Program-made: the position numbers and the translations under genes | DNA from: Sipunculus nudus | Lineage: Eukaryota > Annelida > Sipuncula > Golfingiida > Sipunculidae | Length of the DNA stretch: 64,000 nt | Direction: 5' to 3' | NCBI GenBank assembly: GCA_026874595.1 | Contig: CM049319.1 | Coordinates: 53,766,917-53,830,916 of the forward strand | Notes under the pieces: model-generated | What the model saw: only the letters and a program-made list of their open reading frames with translations | The model's database searches: none | What the model was told of the DNA's origin: nothing | Shown: piece after piece, positions 36,434-49,300 of the stretch | Layout: each line of letters starts with the position of its first letter | Position numbering within the stretch: position 1 is the first letter of the stretch

Positions 36434-39400
36434 TATAAATATATATGTGTGTGTGGAAATGTTTAGTAACACAACATAATGATATTAAGGTTTATGTGAT
36501 AGATCTGACTCACTATATGTATACCACCGGTTTCACCTCATCGGCTTATCAGATGATTGAAATTCAACTGCTGCCATGTCGGTTTTTATCAATTCTTTTT
36601 TACACGGTTAGGTGCCTTTGATCAATGTCGACAGGTGGATACAATTTCGACACGTTATTCGGCAAGTTCTTTTGTTTTGAGCTTAGGATTGCCAATTTAG
36701 TGGCCAAACACAAGTTGCACTGATTTGATAAGCTCATGGATATGATTGCCTGCTGGATTATAGTGAAATTATACGGTTAAATAGTCGATTATATGGTTAA
36801 ATTTTGTAACTTGTCCTTCAGGACCCACACATGTTTTGCTATCTCTGTTTCGTCTGAGTAAGTCCTGTGTTAAAAGGACTTTAACATATTTATATAATGA
36901 CATGACATTAAGCCGAGCTCTGTTAGTTCTTTCGGTGATATAAAAATTTCGCCATTCACTTAATTGGTTTCCAATTCTTGCGCACCATTACGCAGACTGT
37001 AGTTTGAGATGTCACCTTTCCATCAAATGGCTTTCAAATTATCTAGTATTATCAATTTATGTAATAGGCTACTCGGATTTGTAGCAGGGAAATAATTGTA
37101 CAATTCCATTTAAGTTAACCAACAAATGGCAAATCACACTTCGTATAGTTGCCACTTCCGCTTTTCAACCCCCTCACTTAATGAGATCCACTATTACCTA
37201 TTAAAATGTCCATTTATATTTTCTATGGAACCGGTGGCGATTATCAAGGTAATTTATTACTGTATTTTTAATCTATCCTTTGTAGAGAGGTTAGTGGAAA
37301 TAGCCGCAAAAAGAAATATAAGAAAAATTACAAATCATAATTTGCAGATAATGTTTCGCCCACTCTCCCGCCCCCTTACTACAGATGAAAGCGAAATTTG
37401 TTTCATCTGGAATCAGCTACTATTCGAAAACAAGGGACCTGTGGGTCACGGCGCTCAGCTAAAATTGATTGTATGAACACTTTTAAAATGTCAAGACCAA
37501 ACCCCAATCTTGATACAGACCAGTCCAAACCCTGATAGATCTGGTTAAGCCCAAATCCTGATTCAGATTGTGAATCGACATAATACTGAATAATGCCTTC
37601 TATCCTATGACCTTGACTTAAATAAAAAAAAAAAAAAACACACCAGGTTTCAGGACAGTTGATAAAACCACAGTCGACGGTCTCAAGAACAAGACAAAAA
37701 ATCGTAAAATTAGAAATAATGCAAGTGGCGTCACCAGTTTTCTTTAACTGAACTTACAAACCTAGCCATGGTCAATATTCAAGGCAAGACCCAGGGCAAT
37801 CCATACATTAACAATAAATATACTTGAGGTTTTGTATCGAATTTTTAATTATTCGGGGGGGGGGGGGGGTACTTACGAGCCCCATATAGCTTTAAGGATA
37901 AAGGCGAGAGTGACCAAATTTCATGTTATCATGGAGCTTTCTTATTGACCTCCCTGGATATTCAGGTATAGGTTTCTAGGTCCAACGATGTCAAAACGTG
38001 CCACTCTAACAGAGAGACAGACAGACAGACGGACGGACTTTATAGTCAGCTTGGCTAAAAAGATTGAAAGAGGAAAAGAACCTGAGATTGTAAAGTATCT
38101 TCTCATTCTGAGGGCACATCAAGCAAAATGAATAAACATTTCTGAGGAAATTAAATTCTAAGGTCAAATATAAGTTCTGAAATATGGGAACTTTGCTAAC
38201 CTAAAGGAAGCGCTGCGGGTGGTTATAGGATGAACACAGGAAAGCAGAAACTTTGGTCCTTTAAACATGATTGCTAAATGAAGCTATTCATAATTATTTT
38301 CAAGCTATTGGTATTAAATTTCAACTAGCAACATTCGTCCCCTGGTGGTTGCTTTCAAGTTGAAAAAAAAACAAGGAGAATTACATTTCGGGGCACCCGG
38401 GGGGGGGGGGGGTTAATAGATGTTAACCTTTTTTTAAACTGTTCCCAATGTTTATCATGCACATCTCGCGATTTTATTTTTACCAGAATAGTAAAACTGA
38501 TTCACCGCATGGCGCTTGTTCAGCGCTGAAATTATACTGACTCGTCTTTATATATTTTTTATAATCATGTATTTTATTTGCAACTTCTGTTCTTGCAACA
38601 ACAACTTTTTGAAAATATAAATATATACCAAAAAATATCCATGAACTTTGAAATTTATCAGGGTTATGTCATGGTAATATCAGGGGAGTTTGTTTACATA
38701 AATTGGTGGGAACTCAATATGACACATTTCTTGTCGAATTTCTGAGCAGCGACCGAATGAACCCTCAGATAGGACCGAACAAAACATTTACTTGGTGCGT
38801 TTGAATTGGCTATTTTACGACATCATGGCGGTTTTTTATAAATCGTCATGTTCAAATTGACAGCAATATGTACAATATGTGTCTAAACTATTAAGGAAGA
38901 CATCATTTAGTGACTATTTATTAGTGATTTATGAACTTTACTCTCGGGCAACAGGTCTGGAAAACAGATCCTTAATTGCTGAGGTGTGCTGTGTGCTCTA
39001 TCGCTACTATGAAATGTTGAAAGACATGGTTTTGATCTCATCCGAGTACGGCTTTATATTTTTTTCAGGGAAGCTTTGAGAAAAAATTATTTGGTCTAGC
39101 ATATTACCCATATAGGAATATATAGGCGGGACTTTGACCGGGTTTGAGGTGGGCGGATTTGCCATTGGCCGAGTTGACTAGGGTCGAGTACACTTGGAGC
39201 TGTGATAGACCCTTTGCGAAATTATGCCAAATTACCTAGGATTTATAAGAAAATATGGAAATCGGCCCTCTTGGCATCGTTTACAACAATTGAAAAAAAA
39301 CCCAAAATTTAGCTTTAGAACTAAAGACGAAAGGATGAAAGCAACTGTAATAAACACGTCATATGCACATGTGGTGTAAATAATTCCTTGCTTTGTCACC

Positions 39401-42400
39401 GGGATGAATTTTCCGTCGGTACATTAAAGAATGTAATAGAAATATGTGGGAAAAATGGACTTCAAAATGGAGGATATAATGCTAAAACATTAGAGTATAA
39501 CGTAAATTTCTTGTTTTGTTATTAAACTGTTTCGTTCCAGGGGTGCCAATGAGGAGGAGCAACCATACAAAAAGATTGAGAACAGTCCGAACTCCAGTCC
39601 ACGTTTTCAGGGTTCGGACTGGGACTCTAGTGTCTCGGACTCTAGGGTCTTGGACTCTAGTGTCTTGGACTCTAGTGTCTCGGACTCTAGTGTCTTGGAC
39701 TCTAGTGTCTTGGACTCTAGCGTCTTGGACTCTAGGATCTTGGACTCGGACGTGCACTCAGCCTCAGAAGTGAGTACTCGAGATATCAGGCCGAGTCAAT
39801 CTCGACTCCAACAAGAACATGCCCCTTTAACTACCATAAAGACTTAGACACATGCTGGAACTAAAAAAAAGACTATATTTACTAAGCTTTAGCTCGGTTA
39901 TCTGGAGCTAAATGTCGTTAAACACTGAAGTGAAAGGCTTAAACTAACATAAAAAAGAACACATGTAAACTCAAGCTTTCATTTAAATTTCTTTTTGAAA
40001 GGAGATTTGTATTGGACCCGGGCACACGGACTCGGGTTCCAAGTGACTCGAACTCGAAGAAGGTTTACTTGGACTCGGACCTCATAGACTAGGACATGGA
40101 CACGGACTCTTGTGGCATGGAGGCGGAATTGCACTCGGACTCTTGTGGCATGGAGGCGGACTTGCACTCGGACTCAACTATATCACTGACTGAGGCATAA
40201 AAAGAGGTGTGCTCATTCGTCCACGGCCTCAGACCAATCGTCTCTCGGCATATAGACCCTACAAGGGCGGATCTAGGATTTAGGTAAGGGGAGGGGGGGG
40301 TCCAACCCAGGAGGACTAAAGAAAACCCTAAAAAATGGTCCTCAAGTCTGGAAAAGGAGGGGGGGGGGGTCCAAGCCGCAAAACTTTGTCTGAAGCCCTT
40401 AAAAAACCTTGTTTCTGATGAAAAAAAGGGGGGGGGGGGGAGGGTCCGGACCCCCTGGACCCCCCCTATAGCCGTTTCTGCCCTAGACCCCCTATAAGAT
40501 AGTATCTTTTATTTTAATTTCTTTCAGCTGTCCATGTTTGCGCTAAATCTCCAAGATGACTGTTTCTAAAACATGATCTTTCATGATCTTTGGGCACAAT
40601 ATTAGTCATGTGTGACAGTAAAATTTGACCTTATATCCAAGGTCGATGGGCCCGGCCGATTGCAGACGTCTGGTTAAATTATCATATTGCCTATAAGAAC
40701 CATTTCTGCAATTAAGTGCATAGACGCATAGACAGGCTTGCTCCGATTCCTACCTCACATGTGTTGACAGCTGGCTCCCCCTTGCGCAGTCTATCGGCGA
40801 CGGCTTTTGGGATCATCTGGTACAGAAGCTGATCTGTTCTTTTCATCTCTATGTCCAGTTTCTTCATGCTTTCTTCCAACTTCTTACTCTTCTGTTGCTC
40901 CTGTAAAAAATATATATATATTAAGACCTTCAACATACTAGGATTCAAAAGGCTTTTTCAACGAGCATTCGCAAGTACGCGAGACTGGCGTCTGGTGTGT
41001 TTTGGTACCCTTCCACCAGAGGTCTTTTTTTACTCAAAACGAGCCTCTTCATGTTTGGAATTGTGGGACGTCCGGGATTACTTTCTGTCTAAACTGTCAT
41101 ACTTGAAAATAAAAATGTGTTACATCTAATGAAAACACAATCTGTTTACATTTCATAAACGCATGCTTAAAATAATATCACTTATACCGTGAAGTCCTTA
41201 TAAAAAACACCTAAGTTTCAGTAATTTCCCTTGAAACAATTTTATCCAGCTTAGTTGAATATTTATGGGAGGGTAAACACAGTTGGGAATAAACATGTAT
41301 ATTTATATATATTTATATACACACATATAATATTGTCTGTGTGACACATTTCAAATATATTATAATAAGTATAAGGTTTTAAAAATTAAGATATTATGTT
41401 TCCAGTTTTTATTAGTTCTAAACTAGATATATAGATGTATAATATTTTATAGTAAACGCAGAAAAGGAACCAATATCTGTTATTATAATTATTAATATAT
41501 TTTTTATTCCAATATAAAAATAAAATTCCCTGAATGTCAGGGGGGATGATTACATTGACCACAACTCTTGCTAAAAATTAGGGGAAATATATCCCCAATC
41601 CCCCCCGTATCGACGCCCCAGTGAACAAGTGATCCAGTCGATGTCTGCACCTTTGCTATTCCTAAAAGTGCAGCAACGAGGTCTAACCGTGGTTGTTCAC
41701 CTTGAAGGGTCGATATAATAAATTTTAATCAGATCTCATTTGACATTTCTCCCTAGAACATCAGGCATAATGCAAAGCCGAGATTAGTTATTCCAGTGTT
41801 TTGATTGAATAAGAATACCCTGGGATTTCCAACCTGTGAATTATGATGGTTAGAATACTAACAGCCCGGGGCCGAGATTGTTTAATGGATCTTCAATTAC
41901 GCAGGACGCCCATGGGAGTCCTAATGCTTCACATTATGGTAATGACGGTTTATGATTCATATATAACGATTGTTGCTTACGTATACATGCAAATAAAATG
42001 ATTGTTATGCTTTGACCCAATTCTACTCTCCCTGCGCAGCGTTTAAACACTGCAGTCGTAGTGTTTTTCCTTCGTTTAAACTGCTGCTTTTTATAGGAAG
42101 ATAATCTGGGTTCGACCACCAGGATGGGCACAGAGCAGAGGACTTCAATCAGACTAATGAGATCGTGGTATCGCACTGTGCATCCAGCAACAATTTTAAA
42201 CATGCGACACCCGCTCTCGTTGGGTGTCCCGGTGTAATCAGAACTAAATCAACGTAACTGTTGTCTTGATAAAACTGCAAAATGATACAAATTTTTTCTA
42301 CACATCCTTTTAGAGAGTCATTATAAAGCGTAATATCTTCAATACCTAGTGAATATAATTGTCGTAAATTTCGGAAGAGGAAAAGAAACTTAATACGATG

Positions 42401-42822
42401 AAAATTACTAGAAAGTGCAAAAACCTCACGGAGTACACAATCATATCTTGCTAAAATGCACTATTTATAATACACGTCAAATGTCAACTTCATTAAACAG
42501 CCTGTAAGTTGGAGTTACCCAGTCTATCTGCATGAAATGCTTAATGTCATGTCTGGTCCGTAATATGAGTTATTTCAGATATTTCGGCCATTACCTGATC
42601 CAGCGCCAGCTTGAGTTCTGCCGATTGCTGCGTCCCAGCCAGCACCAGGTCTCGGCTCGAGTCGTGCATGCTCAGATCGTTAATATACAGGCCAATCTCA
42701 AACATCTTCTCCAGGTTGTCCATGCTAGAAAAAAATAATCACACATCATAATCGTAAGCTTTTTTATCTCTCTCTCTCTCTCTCATATATATAAACATTG
42801 TATATGAAAAAAATAAATAATA

Positions 42823-42877
<55 letters not shown>

Positions 42878-43280
42878 AGTAAAACCTCTGTGATAAGACC
42901 ACCCTTAGACTTGCCGAAAGTGGTCTTAATTCACTGGCGGTCTTGCAAGACAGGTCAGTTTATATACAATCAATGTGAATACTTTCGGTTCACTCAAGGG
43001 TGGTCTAAATAGACATTCAGTCAATCTTTTAGACAGGTTTCGCTTAATATTAAGCTATTGATTTTCTGCATGAAACACCGTCTAGAATGCTATATGAAAT
43101 GGAACCACAGGTGTTATTTAATAGTTAAACAACTAGGTTAACTATTAAGAAGTCTAACCTGATGAACGTCTCAAAATGTTGCAAGAAACTTGGATTACGT
43201 AGTAGTAAACATGTCTGACGAAATTTTATTCATCTTAATTTGGAAAACTATAACTAACTAACTAACTTACTAACTTACTC

Positions 43281-43341
<61 letters not shown>

Positions 43342-46300
43342 TACTACATCGTTGAATGTCTCAAAAGTAGATAAAAATGTGCAAATCAAGTTAGCACCAC
43401 CTGTCTGCAGGAACTGATGAATACTCAATGATGAATATGCATGTAAAAATTTGAAAAACGCAGGTAGCGCCACCAGTCTACAGGAAATGATGAAACACTC
43501 CATGATCAATATGCTTGCAAACAATCATTGAGATGCATTGGTTGTTCAGATACTGGAGATTTTGTATCAAATTTTTAATTTTTCTGGGGAGTACTTCTGT
43601 AACAGAGACCTAATTTAAGTTTTCCAAGGGGATTTTTCATAGACCTCCCTGGATATGAAGTTAGAAGAATCTAGGTAAAGTGGTAACGATTTGATGACCT
43701 TCAGTCAGCTGAGCTAAGAAATGTTTAAATTTCATGTGGAAATGAATTTTCTAAATTCATTATAAACTTCATGGATCTGTTAATTTTCATTAATTTTAAA
43801 TGACTTTTGGGCTAATATTTATTTCAGGGGATTTAATCAGGGATGCCACTTTAAATATCGATGCGGATGTAGATAAAGGGGCGGACTCAGCAAGATTGTT
43901 CCTTCTTGGCGGAGGTATGCGCTCTATTTGTATATACATACACCGGAGTCCCGAGGAAGATGACGGAATCCCAATCCTCCATGAACATCATCTGTCCCTT
44001 GAGGCGCATCCGGCGACTGTAGTCCGACTCAAGGTCAAAGTCGTCTGTCAAGATACATGTTATATGAGTAAGTAACATGTAACAATATATGTTATAATAC
44101 ATGTAATAATCGTATAACAAACAATGCTATAATATGTGTAATAACAGGTGTAAATCAGTGTAAAAATACATGTAACAATATATGTTATAATACTTGGAAT
44201 AATAGCATAAAAATACATTTATAATATTTGAAATAACAGGTGTAAAACAGTGTAATAATTCATGAAATGACAAGTGTAATAACACGTGTAAAAAGTACAA
44301 TATTGCTTGTAAGAATACGTGTAATAAAACTGTGAAATAGTGTAATAAAACATTTATTGTACCTGTAATAACACGTGTAATATATTGTAATCATACATTG
44401 TAATGAAGCGTGTAATAATGCATGTAATATATATGTGAAATAGTGTAATAAACATAATTAACACGTGCAATGACACGTGTAATATATTGTAATAATGATT
44501 GTAATTAGGCGTGTAATTACAAAGCTAAATCATATGTGTGATGATTATTTAATGCTACATTACACTAGTAACAAAATGTGTCTATTGTACACCATGCATG
44601 CACTTGCTTTGGTGGTTAAACCATAAAAACAATTTCTGGTTTTGGAAAGGCATGGGGAGAAAGGACGGGACATAGGGAAATAAAGAAGATAAAAATAGTC
44701 CTTGCGATACACTCGAGATAAAGTTTTCCTTAATTTTATGTATTTAAATTTCAAATTTAAATTATTAATGTGCTGCAAAATGATGTTTTCGAGACATATG
44801 AAATATATCTAAATCTATAATACATAAATTTAGAGACATTACAAGAATAAAAGAAAATTAATTATTAAGTTGCTGAATATAAACCAGGCACGAAGAACTT
44901 ATAAGGCTTTGCCTTGTGATAGAGGTTCATGTAAATTTTTACAACTGATTAAAGTTCTTTATATGTTAACCATTTACATACTACAGGGCCCTGTATGAAG
45001 GAAGACAAAAGAATCCCTCTTGCAATAAAAGTAATGAGATAAATAATATATTTTTATTCAAAACAAAAATCTTGTATAAAACCACGGAATCAAAATTAAT
45101 CACAATACATATTGTCGCGAACAGCTCGTGAAAGCAACAGATGTGGTTTTAGGATATTTATAATAATATGGTAAAAATACTGTTACATGAATATCATTCA
45201 ACATTCAAACGTCAAATCCTGGAATTCCGACATTTGACGCTTGTTTTTAACCTGAATTTCGCCCGACGCGTGCCTATGTGTGGATATTAAATGTTGCCTC
45301 GTTCACATGCCTGTGTTTGAGAGTAAGCAATCAAACTGAAACATTTTATTTAGTTTTTATATACTTCGCTGTCTGAATCCAGACTATAGATTAATGCGAA
45401 CGAGGTCTTTTGGACCATATACTGTACAAGTGCAGGTTAAAACAGATCCAAGTTACAAAATATAACCCGTTTTTAATAGGCAACCATTCTATAACATGCA
45501 AGGCATTAAAATTTTTACACACACTCGTGGCAGTTGGCAATTGTGCATAAGCTCTCTACAACCCATACAAAGTTTTTGCAATGCTTTAAGCCAGATGGAC
45601 CTGCAACGCTACGTTTACAATACGTTTGCGAGACGTAATTTCCGTAGACGTTACCCAGGCGTAACGTTACATGTCCACGGTGTTACGCTGACGTTACGCT
45701 CCTTAGGCAGTGGTTATACACTGCGGTCGTCCAAGGTCGCCTTTCTGTTTTAAACGCTCCTTTGAATGGCAAGGTTCTCTGGGTTCTAAAACCAGAGAGC
45801 GCATAGGGCAAAGAATTGTAATTAGGTCAATGAGAGCGTGGCATCGCATTGTGCATCCAGCTCCAAATTTTAAACATGCGATACCCACTGTCATTGACAT
45901 GATCATACAGGGACACCCGCTCTCGCTTATTCTTGGCCCTGTGCAAGGAAAGGTGTAATCCGCAGTGTATTACCGCCGCGTGAGAGGCGTAAACGCACGT
46001 TTGAACCGAGTGTTATCATAACTGGGCAACCCCCACAGGAGATCATTGTCTGCGTTACGTTCACAGATTTTAGAGCATCGTATCGCAAACATAATGTAGA
46101 CGCTACGTTTAATGTACACACGGCGTTATATGTCAGAAATCTTTTGAATTATTGCCTGCAACATCGGCCGACTCGAACGGTTTTGGAGCTGTCTCACATT
46201 GTCATGTCATGCGATATTTGTCCGCCTTAAAGGGTCTTACTTTTTACTGTAAACGCCAGCGGGACAAGAAAGTTTGTCCGTTGTCCAGGAGAGTGAGTTG

Positions 46301-49300
46301 TCGCTTTACTAAGCAAATCATAATATATAGGTAAATTTGAATGGACTGAGATTATGTGTCCGCATTAGTTAGTTGTTCGTCTTACTGTGTTGTCCGCAGT
46401 GAAGAGCTTCACTATATGTGTTGACGAATTGACCATGCGCTTTCTACCACAAAGTTCACTCTTAAAATGATATTTTAATGATCTCTATATTCCCACCATC
46501 ACTGAAGCGAGGTGTGGTTAATAATTTCTAAATAAATGCAACCCAAAAAATTAAGCATAATATTTATCACACAGACAGGTGGCATTTTTCAGTGTCACAG
46601 ATCAATGATGTTCACACGCAGACACATGCACGCATAAGCAATTAATCGAGCTTTTCTCTGGTTCAAACTGGTTTCTCATGCTATCTACCAGCCATATTTT
46701 TTAATATGAATATTCATGATCAAGGGCAGCAAATAGGATTTGTTGACTAGATTAATATCCAATATGTTTGAGGTCGCTGCCGCTGCGCTGGCACCTTTGC
46801 CCGCCATTTTGTACAAATCTCGCCAAAATCTTCGAAAAAGTGACTTTTTTACAGACTTTATAGTTTGCCAATAACGATGTTAAATATGGTGAAAAACAAT
46901 AATCTCGGGGCGAAGGGTTACAGTTCATTGTCACTGTTATAAGATGAAGCATTCATCCGCCAGACCGTCATAAGACACGTGGGCGGCAAGAGATCCATTG
47001 CATGTCTATAACAATAATGTACGGTAGTCCAGTCAAATGTGTTGGATTGGAACTGCATATTTGTTTTCGTGGTAAAGATTTCACAGTTTAAATAATATTT
47101 TGTAGAAGGTGTTTCCTTAAATGGTAACAAATTTTGATTTGAAGTATGACAGTTATTACAAGTAGTCCCTGCCATCCTCACAATTTTAATATTGGAAAGG
47201 TTCGTTTTGAGTAGAAACCAACTCTGGCGGTAGGGCGAGGCAATTTTGCGGAAGCATGTAGTGCAGTGCCCTTTGGTGGAAGATGCTGCGTGCGGTATTC
47301 AACGTAATCTGGTGTCTCGATAAGGCTATTTTTGGTGGAGATAAGCACCACATTGTAAGGGAATATTACTCCATATAACCAGGGTTTCACTTGAAAGTGT
47401 TGCTTCAGTAAGCCGTTACTGAACTGATCCTAAATTGATTTTCGATCGATTGAAATAGATTTATATGAAAACAAATGAATAAAAACATTTCGTGGATCGG
47501 CCATATTTATTGCAGATGACATTAAAAGCTTGCGTGCGTCTGAAAAACCTGTTCTTGAACATAATTTTTCAGCTGGTTTTTTCTGCGGGTTCCGGAAAAT
47601 AGCATGAAAAGCAGTTTGAAAAGGTACCTGTTTATACCTCCGGGTAAACCTGAAATAATGCTAAAGGTGTCAAAGAAAAAGTTAATCTATGCATTCATAA
47701 CTGAGGAATTATTGCATGCTTGCATAGACCAATCACCAGACGTCGTACCACTTGACAGTCTACAAGCTCCACTGTTCATTGTTTGTAAATCATGGCAAAA
47801 GCAAATGGTAAATGCTACACAAATAAATGGTGTCCTAGAAACTGACCAAACTCGGTTTGTCGATTTGATGAATCTCCGCTGGACCTCTTGGTTTGAACTG
47901 AAACAAATTTCGTTTCCATGAATTTTTAAAAGCTAATACAGTCCCAGAAACGTCTAGAATACCATACACGTAGATACGGAAAACCGAAGGCTAATTTTGG
48001 GATAACCTGACTAACATTTCGTGTATATGCTGACATAGAATACTGCATGAAAGTTATACTGATAGTTAGACTGCATAAAAATTGTATGCTGATATATGAT
48101 AACATATCAGGAATGCTTTTTTTTTCATCTCTTGGAGAATGTTTATAGTGTGTATGCTGATCACGATAACCGTTCTGTAATGCATATGCTTCGTTTTTCT
48201 TCTTGGAGCAAGGTCGCAGGCTCAGTTGAGCAGAGACCTTGCTGCAACGGGCCTCCGAGCGTCCTATTTCAGGAATTATAACAAGACAGATGTACCAATC
48301 TGAATGAATTAAGGCTTAACATCGGGGGATATATAAATTGGCTTACAGTAAAGGTTTAAGACAGCAGAACTGGTTCCCCAGTAGGACCTGACTTTGCTTC
48401 AGTTTTTTCTTTGCATTTAATAATCTGCATGGAATCTTTGTTATATGTTATCGTTGATATGTTAACTAAAAGCAATTCTTATATTTTACCCTAAACTTTA
48501 ATGAAAAGATATTATTCAGTGTAAATTCCTGTATTAAGCATCGGTGCCATTTGGAGACGCACACAAAATAATTGTTCTACGGACCCCTGGAACAATAAAT
48601 ATAGTGCGAACGGGAGATTTTTTTATTTTATCTTTTCATTACGTGACACACTACGTGGAATTTTACAAGTTAGGAAAGAAAAAAAAATTGCTTCAGAATT
48701 TGAAATGATGTATATGCTCAACATTAAATTTAGTCCATTTTCCAAAGCTCTTGGAATTTCTTTTGGGGAATCTGAACAAAACAAATTAGCAACATTACCA
48801 AGGACTTGACTGTCATTTGAAAAAGAATTTGACCCACGAAAATTGGAAATGGCGAATCAATGACTAATTTATTTTGATAAGGCCCAGCAGAAAATAACAC
48901 TCAGTATGATTAGTCGTCGCCGGCAGGTGGCGGTAATTACGGGCTATTAAATTTATAAATCTCTGATTAAGGTCAATTTACGGATAACAGTATTATCCTT
49001 TATTCGCTTAAGGGGAAATACCACCGAGAATAATTTGTTTCTGGAAGAATATTTATAGAAAACAGTAACAAACCAGAGGACTTTTTCTTGCACTTGAATA
49101 CTTTTGGGTGAAAGCTGGTTTGTAATCAAACAACATAAATGTTGTCTTCTAATAAAACAGTAGAGCTGGAGGTGTACTGCAGGTGATTGGTTATATTAAT
49201 TTTACAGTCAAAAACAAAATGGTAACAAAAAATATTGAACATTTCCAGCCGTAAACACGAGATGGCAATGAAAAACCACTCGGGCAATACCGTAAATTCT

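Noticed and set aside
39610-39760. CRISPR-like array
   Set aside because: Units are 15 bp, adjacent and without unique spacers, in an intron-bearing eukaryotic sequence; it is a minisatellite.
39482-39847. Three overlapping ORFs with repeats such as RVQDTRVQD and LVSWTLVSW
   Set aside because: All are frames through the 15-bp GGACTC minisatellite; no splice borders or non-repeat coding sequence.
47604-47921. 105-codon plus-strand ORF
   Set aside because: No family likeness, no acceptor/donor pair giving a longer frame, and AT-rich codon use like the surrounding intron.
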